Shown: positions 60,638 to 64,000 of the stretch, piece after piece
Layout of the letters: each line of letters opens with the position of its first letter
Numbering within the stretch: the stretch's first letter is position 1
NCBI GenBank assembly: GCA_902597175.1
Contig: CACJWN010000001.1
Span: 1-64,000 of the forward strand
DNA: 64,000 nt
Source: an uncultured Pelagibacteraceae bacterium
GTDB taxonomy: Bacteria; Pseudomonadota; Alphaproteobacteria; Pelagibacterales; Pelagibacteraceae
Direction of reading: 5' to 3'
The notes under the pieces: model-generated
Databases searched by the model: none
What the model was told of the DNA's origin: nothing
What the model saw: the letters and a program-made list of their open reading frames with translations, nothing else
Program-made: the position numbers and the translations under genes

Positions 60638-61287
60638 ACAATAAAAAAAAATCTAAAATTATTTTAAGGATATTAAATAAAACATATCCTAAAGTACCTA
60701 TACCTTTAAACTATAAAAACACCTTTACTCTTTTAGTTTCAGTTCTTCTTTCAGCTCAGTGTACTGATGTAAATGTCAATAATGTTACTAAAGATATTTA
60801 TCCAAAATATAATAAACCACAACATTTTGTAAAACTAGGCAGAAAGAAAATTGAGAGGTTAATAAAAAGAATTGGAATATTTAGAGTTAAAGCTAAAAGT
60901 ATCTTCTACCTATCAAAAACATTAGTTGAAAAATATAAAGGTAAAGTTCCAAAAACTTACGAAGAGTTAGAACAGCTTCCTGGGGTCGGTCACAAGACTG
61001 CAAGCGTAGTCATGTCTCAAGGTTTTGGTTTTCCTGCTTTTCCAGTCGATACACATATTCATAGATTAGCTCAAAGATGGGGTTTAACAAATGGAAAAGA
61101 CGTTGTTCAAACAGAAGAGGATTTAAAGAAAGTTTTTCCTAAGAAATACTGGAACAAGCTTCATTTGCAAATAATTTGGTATGGAAGAGAATATTGTAAG
61201 GCCCGAGACTGTTATGGAATAACTTGTAAAATTTGTAAAAGCTGTTATCCCAATAGGTCAAAACCTATTAAAACAAAAAAAGCTTAA
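60634..61287 (+). CDS. nth: Endonuclease III with unusual cysteine spacing
   Basis: Base-excision DNA glycosylase/AP lyase, 217 residues from a GTG at 60634 that overlaps the dapB stop by 4 bp. The helix-hairpin-helix LPGVGHKTA with Lys121 and the catalytic Asp139 in FPVDTHIHRL are intact. The C-terminal [4Fe-4S] loop should be C-x6-C-x2-C-x5-C; here the cysteines are 188, 193, 198, 201 and 204 (C-x4-C-x4-C-x2-C-x2-C), so cluster binding may be altered. Confidence 0.93.
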   Translation: MNNKKKSKIILRILNKTYPKVPIPLNYKNTFTLLVSVLLSAQCTDVNVNNVTKDIYPKYNKPQHFVKLGRKKIERLIKRIGIFRVKAKSIFYLSKTLVEKYKGKVPKTYEELEQLPGVGHKTASVVMSQGFGFPAFPVDTHIHRLAQRWGLTNGKDVVQTEEDLKKVFPKKYWNKLHLQIIWYGREYCKARDCYGITCKICKSCYPNRSKPIKTKKA

Positions 61288-62229
61288 ATGAGAGTCCTAG
61301 GAATTGGCAATGCTATTGTTGATGTGATTTGTAAAGTTGATGACAAATTTATATCTCAGAATAACTTAACAAAAAGTACAATGAAGCTAGTGGATGAGAC
61401 TGAATTTAAAAATCTCTTATCTTCTCTTAAAATAGAGGAAACTGTCTCAGGTGGATCAGTTGCAAACTCAATAGTAGGTCTATCACAACTTGGAAATAAA
61501 GTTGGTTTTATAGGCAAAGTAAGTGATGATGATTTAGGCAATAAATATGAAGAAGGCTTGAAAAAAGAAAATGTACAGTACTACTATTCAAAGAAAAAAG
61601 AAGCAATTTCAACAGGAACTTGCTTGATATTAATTACACCTGACTCAGAAAGGACCATGGTGACTTTCCTCGGTACCGCAGGTAAAATTAACGAAAACGA
61701 TATTGATAAAAATGCAGTCAAAGAAAGTGAAATTTTATTTTTAGAGGGATATCTTTGGGACGAAGGTGAACCCAAGAAAGCATTTGAAAAAGCAATTAAT
61801 AGTTCAAATAAAGTCGCAATGTCATTATCAGATTTATTTTGTGTGGAAAGACACAAACCACATTTTTTAGAATTAGTGAAAAATAAATTAGATATTACTT
61901 TTGCAAATGAGCAAGAAATTATGTCACTTATTGATGTAAAAAAATTTGATGATGTAATCAACTTTGCCAAAAAAATAAATAAGTTAGTGGTTATTACTAG
62001 GGGTGATAAGGGAGCAATTGCAATAAATAAAAGTGAAGTTGTACAGTGTTCTGCGAAAAAGGATCTTCAAATAAAGGATTTAACAGGTGCAGGAGATTTA
62101 TTTGCAGGTGGTTTTTTACATGGTTTATTAAACAATAAATCCATTAGAGAAAGTTTAGAAACTGGTACAGAAATGTCATCTAAAGTTATTCAAATAATAG
62201 GAGCTAGGCTTGATCGGCCAAATATATAA
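61288..62229 (+). CDS. PfkB-family sugar or nucleoside kinase
   Basis: 313-residue ribokinase-superfamily kinase. The N-terminal VLGIGNAIVDV and GGSVANSIVGLSQLG, and C-terminal DLTGAGDLFAGGFLHGL with the catalytic Asp of GAGD, are diagnostic. Family members phosphorylate adenosine, ribose or other sugars; relatives in alphaproteobacteria are often called adenosine kinase, but the substrate cannot be fixed from sequence. It starts exactly where nth stops. Confidence 0.86.
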   Translation: MRVLGIGNAIVDVICKVDDKFISQNNLTKSTMKLVDETEFKNLLSSLKIEETVSGGSVANSIVGLSQLGNKVGFIGKVSDDDLGNKYEEGLKKENVQYYYSKKKEAISTGTCLILITPDSERTMVTFLGTAGKINENDIDKNAVKESEILFLEGYLWDEGEPKKAFEKAINSSNKVAMSLSDLFCVERHKPHFLELVKNKLDITFANEQEIMSLIDVKKFDDVINFAKKINKLVVITRGDKGAIAINKSEVVQCSAKKDLQIKDLTGAGDLFAGGFLHGLLNNKSIRESLETGTEMSSKVIQIIGARLDRPNI

Positions 62230-62233
62230 AGAT

Positions 62234-62356
62234 TTAGAAAGATCTTAGATTAGTTTTTTTTCTTTTAAAACTTCCTTTTCCTTTTTTGGGCTTAACAACT
62301 CTTTTTCTATATTTTTTAGTAAATAAATCTAATGCAAATTTATTTCTTTTTTTCAT
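62234..62356 (-). CDS. ArfA-like alternative ribosome-rescue protein
   Basis: A 40-residue very basic ORF missed by usual length limits, with ATG 62356 overlapping the wHTH regulator's TGA by 4 bp. Its core VVKPKKGKGSFKRK matches the conserved KKGKGSYxRK motif of ArfA, the factor that recruits RF2 to ribosomes stalled on non-stop mRNA. The hydrophobic C-terminal extension of E. coli ArfA, which makes it proteolysed when tmRNA works, is absent, as in the active truncated form. Function inferred from motif and charge only. Confidence 0.65.
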   Translation of the reverse strand: MKKRNKFALDLFTKKYRKRVVKPKKGKGSFKRKKTNLRSF

Positions 62357-62955
62357 AGATGATAACCATCTTTGCTATTTAGTATAAATTCTTCATCCAT
62401 AAATTTTTGATTGATTTTTTTTCTTAATCTATAAATATGAGTTTCTACTGTATGAGTATCTGCTTCAGCTGAATAATTCCAAACAGAAGATAAGATGTCA
62501 TCTTTAGATAATGGTTTAGGATTATTTAATAAGAGATCAATAAGATGGACCTCTTTTTCAGTCAAAATAATTGAATCACTGTTTTTAATTAATTTTTTTT
62601 CATTTTTATCCAATAAATAGTTTTTAACTTTTATTGAAGAATTTTTAAGGAATTTTTTTTTTGCAAAAATATTCTCTAAGGTATTGTTAATTTCTTTTAA
62701 AGTTGTAGGAAGCTGAATAACAGCATCGCATTTAGAGATTTGTTTTTTTTTAGATAAACACACTTTTAAGTAATCGCTTTTATCAATGTGATTTTTAATT
62801 TTCTTATCTTTAAGAACCTCATCATGAAACAATATAATATCATATCCAGTTTTTGGGGCTGATGTAAAATGATTAAACTTTAAAAAGGGCTTTAGTTCAT
62901 TTAATGTAGAAACAAATGAATTTGAAGCATAAATTAAAACGTTTAAACGATGCAT
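62353..62955 (-). CDS. OmpR-type wHTH regulator with degenerate receiver
   Basis: 200 residues. The C-terminal 90 residues are an OmpR-type winged helix (LTEKEVHLIDLLL...HTVETHIYRLRKKI...GYHL). The N-terminal receiver lacks key residues: no acidic pocket after the first strand (LIYASNS), His or Asp-shifted at the phospho-acceptor position (YDIILFHDEV), and no conserved late Lys. Control is therefore likely not by phosphorylation. It is translationally coupled to the ArfA-like gene (ATGA) and abuts the divergent L,D-transpeptidase start. Confidence 0.7.
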   Translation of the reverse strand: MHRLNVLIYASNSFVSTLNELKPFLKFNHFTSAPKTGYDIILFHDEVLKDKKIKNHIDKSDYLKVCLSKKKQISKCDAVIQLPTTLKEINNTLENIFAKKKFLKNSSIKVKNYLLDKNEKKLIKNSDSIILTEKEVHLIDLLLNNPKPLSKDDILSSVWNYSAEADTHTVETHIYRLRKKINQKFMDEEFILNSKDGYHL

Positions 62956-63450
62956 ATTAAAATAAATAAAAATTACCTTAGTTATGAAAAATATAAAGTA
63001 AAATGTGCTTTAGGTAAAAGGGGAATCGGCACAAAAAAGAAGGAAGGTGATAAAATTACTCCAATAGGACGGTATAATATTAAGTTTCTTTTGTACAGAA
63101 AAGACAGAATTAAAAAAATTGAAACTAAATTAAAAAAAATCATAATAAAGAAAAATATGGGATGGTGTGATGACTCTAGCTCAAGGAATTATAATAAATT
63201 AATTCAACTTCCTACAAAATATAACCATGAAAAACTTTATAAAAATGATAACTCATATGACATTATTCTTGTTTTAAATTTTAACATGCATCCAATCATA
63301 AAAAATAAAGGAAGTGCAATTTTTATACATGTTGCAAAAAAATATTATAAAAAAACTTTAGGATGTGTTGCGATAAGCAAAATTTCACTTTTGAAAATAA
63401 TTAAAAACCTAAACAAAAAATCTATTGTTGAGATCTCGAACCAAAGATAG
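62950..63450 (+). CDS. YkuD-type L,D-transpeptidase family protein
   Basis: 166 residues. The C-terminal motif IFIHVAKKYYKKTLGCVAIS contains the His and catalytic Cys arrangement of YkuD domains. Such enzymes make 3-3 cross-links or anchor proteins in peptidoglycan, though some lack a signal peptide, as here, and act otherwise. Start ATG and the neighbour's start form an ATGCAT hexamer, with no spacer between the genes. It ends 29 bp inside the convergent yggS gene. Confidence 0.75.
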   Translation: MHIKINKNYLSYEKYKVKCALGKRGIGTKKKEGDKITPIGRYNIKFLLYRKDRIKKIETKLKKIIIKKNMGWCDDSSSRNYNKLIQLPTKYNHEKLYKNDNSYDIILVLNFNMHPIIKNKGSAIFIHVAKKYYKKTLGCVAISKISLLKIIKNLNKKSIVEISNQR

Positions 63451-64000
63451 AACTGCCAATTCTTACAAAAGTTGCACCATTTTGAATTGCGTCTAAATAA
63501 TCTGCTGACATGCCCATGCTTAATTCTTTTAATGCTAAAGATTGATTAAGTTCATTTATTGATTGAAAATATTTTTTTGTCTGTTGATCGTTTGGGGGAA
63601 TAATCATTAAACCAATGACATCAAGTTTTACGTTGTTAATACAATAGTTATAAAAAGAATCGATTTCATTTATTGGAACTCCTGATTTTTGAATTTCGTT
63701 ACCTATATTAACCTGAATAAAATATTTAAGTCGTTTACCCAAATTCATTTGATGTTTTGCTAAATTATCTGCAAGTTTTTGGTTATCTAAAGAATGTATG
63801 TAGTCAAATAGCTTAACTGCATCTTTAGCTTTATTACTCTGTAATTTACCTACCATGTGCAATTTAATATTTTCATTGTCTTTTTTGATAGCCGTCCATT
63901 TTGAAGTTGCTTCCTGGACTTTATTTTCACCGAAATTCAAATGTCCATAATCGATTAATGGTTTGATGTGCTCTATAGAGAAGGTTTTACTTACAGCAAT
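63422..64000 (-). CDS. yggS: YggS-family PLP homeostasis protein, 5' part outside window
   Basis: The C-terminal 190 or so residues of a PLP-binding TIM-barrel protein (alanine racemase N-domain family) that balances pyridoxal phosphate. The AVSKTF lysine, the FGENKVQEA stretch, HMVGKLQSNKAKD, and GMSADYLDAI plus VRIGSSIFGSR are the family motifs. The reading frame remains open to position 64000, so the true start lies outside. Confidence 0.92.
   Translation of the reverse strand: MAVSKTFSIEHIKPLIDYGHLNFGENKVQEATSKWTAIKKDNENIKLHMVGKLQSNKAKDAVKLFDYIHSLDNQKLADNLAKHQMNLGKRLKYFIQVNIGNEIQKSGVPINEIDSFYNYCINNVKLDVIGLMIIPPNDQQTKKYFQSINELNQSLALKELSMGMSADYLDAIQNGATFVRIGSSIFGSRSQQ

Overview
The window looks like a chromosomal segment of a streamlined, AT-rich alphaproteobacterium, most likely SAR11/Pelagibacterales. 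The basis is the very low GC, Lys/Ile/Asn-rich proteins, near-zero spacers, many 1-30 bp gene overlaps, and alphaproteobacterial gene orders (rpsT-dnaA near mutM/ubiE-ubiB-coaBC-dut; irr next to fabA-fabB-fabI; murJ-trpS-nfu-tsaB-fur-miaB-phoH-ybeY-lnt-metK-nusA-infB-rbfA-rpsO-pnp). Genus cannot be settled from sequence reading alone. I see no phage, transposon, CRISPR, rRNA or tRNA, and no gene-free stretch longer than about 220 bp.

Layout. 1-6958 (minus): a cell-envelope phosphotransferase fragment, tsaE, ahcY, a ChvG/ChvI-type two-component system and polA. 7001-8513 (plus): an ABC ATPase and the biotin transporter BioY. 8516-14690: RegA and RegB (both minus) enclose a plus-strand polyamine operon: a PLP-dependent amino-acid decarboxylase, a deoxyhypusine-synthase-family enzyme, N-carbamoylputrescine amidase and agmatine deiminase. 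14698-19869 (minus): gyrB, dnaN, dnaA, rpsT, then mutM (to 20781). 20793-25904 (plus): ubiE-ubiB-coaBC-dut, a MoeB/ThiF-like protein and an SH3 protein. 25907-29402 (minus): a DUF2061 membrane protein, a 2-oxoglutarate-type oxygenase, catalase-peroxidase KatG and the iron regulator Irr, opposite fabA-fabB-fabI (29495-31994). 31991-50463 (mostly minus): the long RNA-processing, translation and envelope supercluster. 50534-62229: malic enzyme, a BON lipoprotein, rsmI, an LpoA-like lipoprotein, rdgB, grpE, dnaK-dnaJ, a small membrane protein, dapB, nth and a PfkB kinase. 62234-64000: an ArfA-like 40-residue protein, a receiver-degenerate wHTH regulator, an L,D-transpeptidase and the PLP-homeostasis protein YggS (cut by the window edge).

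How the parts work together. Replication initiation (dnaA, dnaN, gyrB, polA) and transcription/translation (nusA, infB, rbfA, rpsO, pnp, trpS, tRNA modification) dominate. Iron/peroxide control is suggested by two near-identical Irr-box-like 17-mers upstream of katG and between irr and fabA. Envelope maintenance involves Lnt, MurJ, Bax-like glucosaminidase, deacetylase, LpoA-like protein and L,D-transpeptidase.

The points most worth following up are the polyamine operon with its deoxyhypusine-synthase homologue, the tiny ArfA-like gene missed by usual length cut-offs, the promoter-terminator arrangement in front of nusA, the paired Irr boxes around katG/irr, the shortened TsaB, and the unusual cysteine spacing in endonuclease III.
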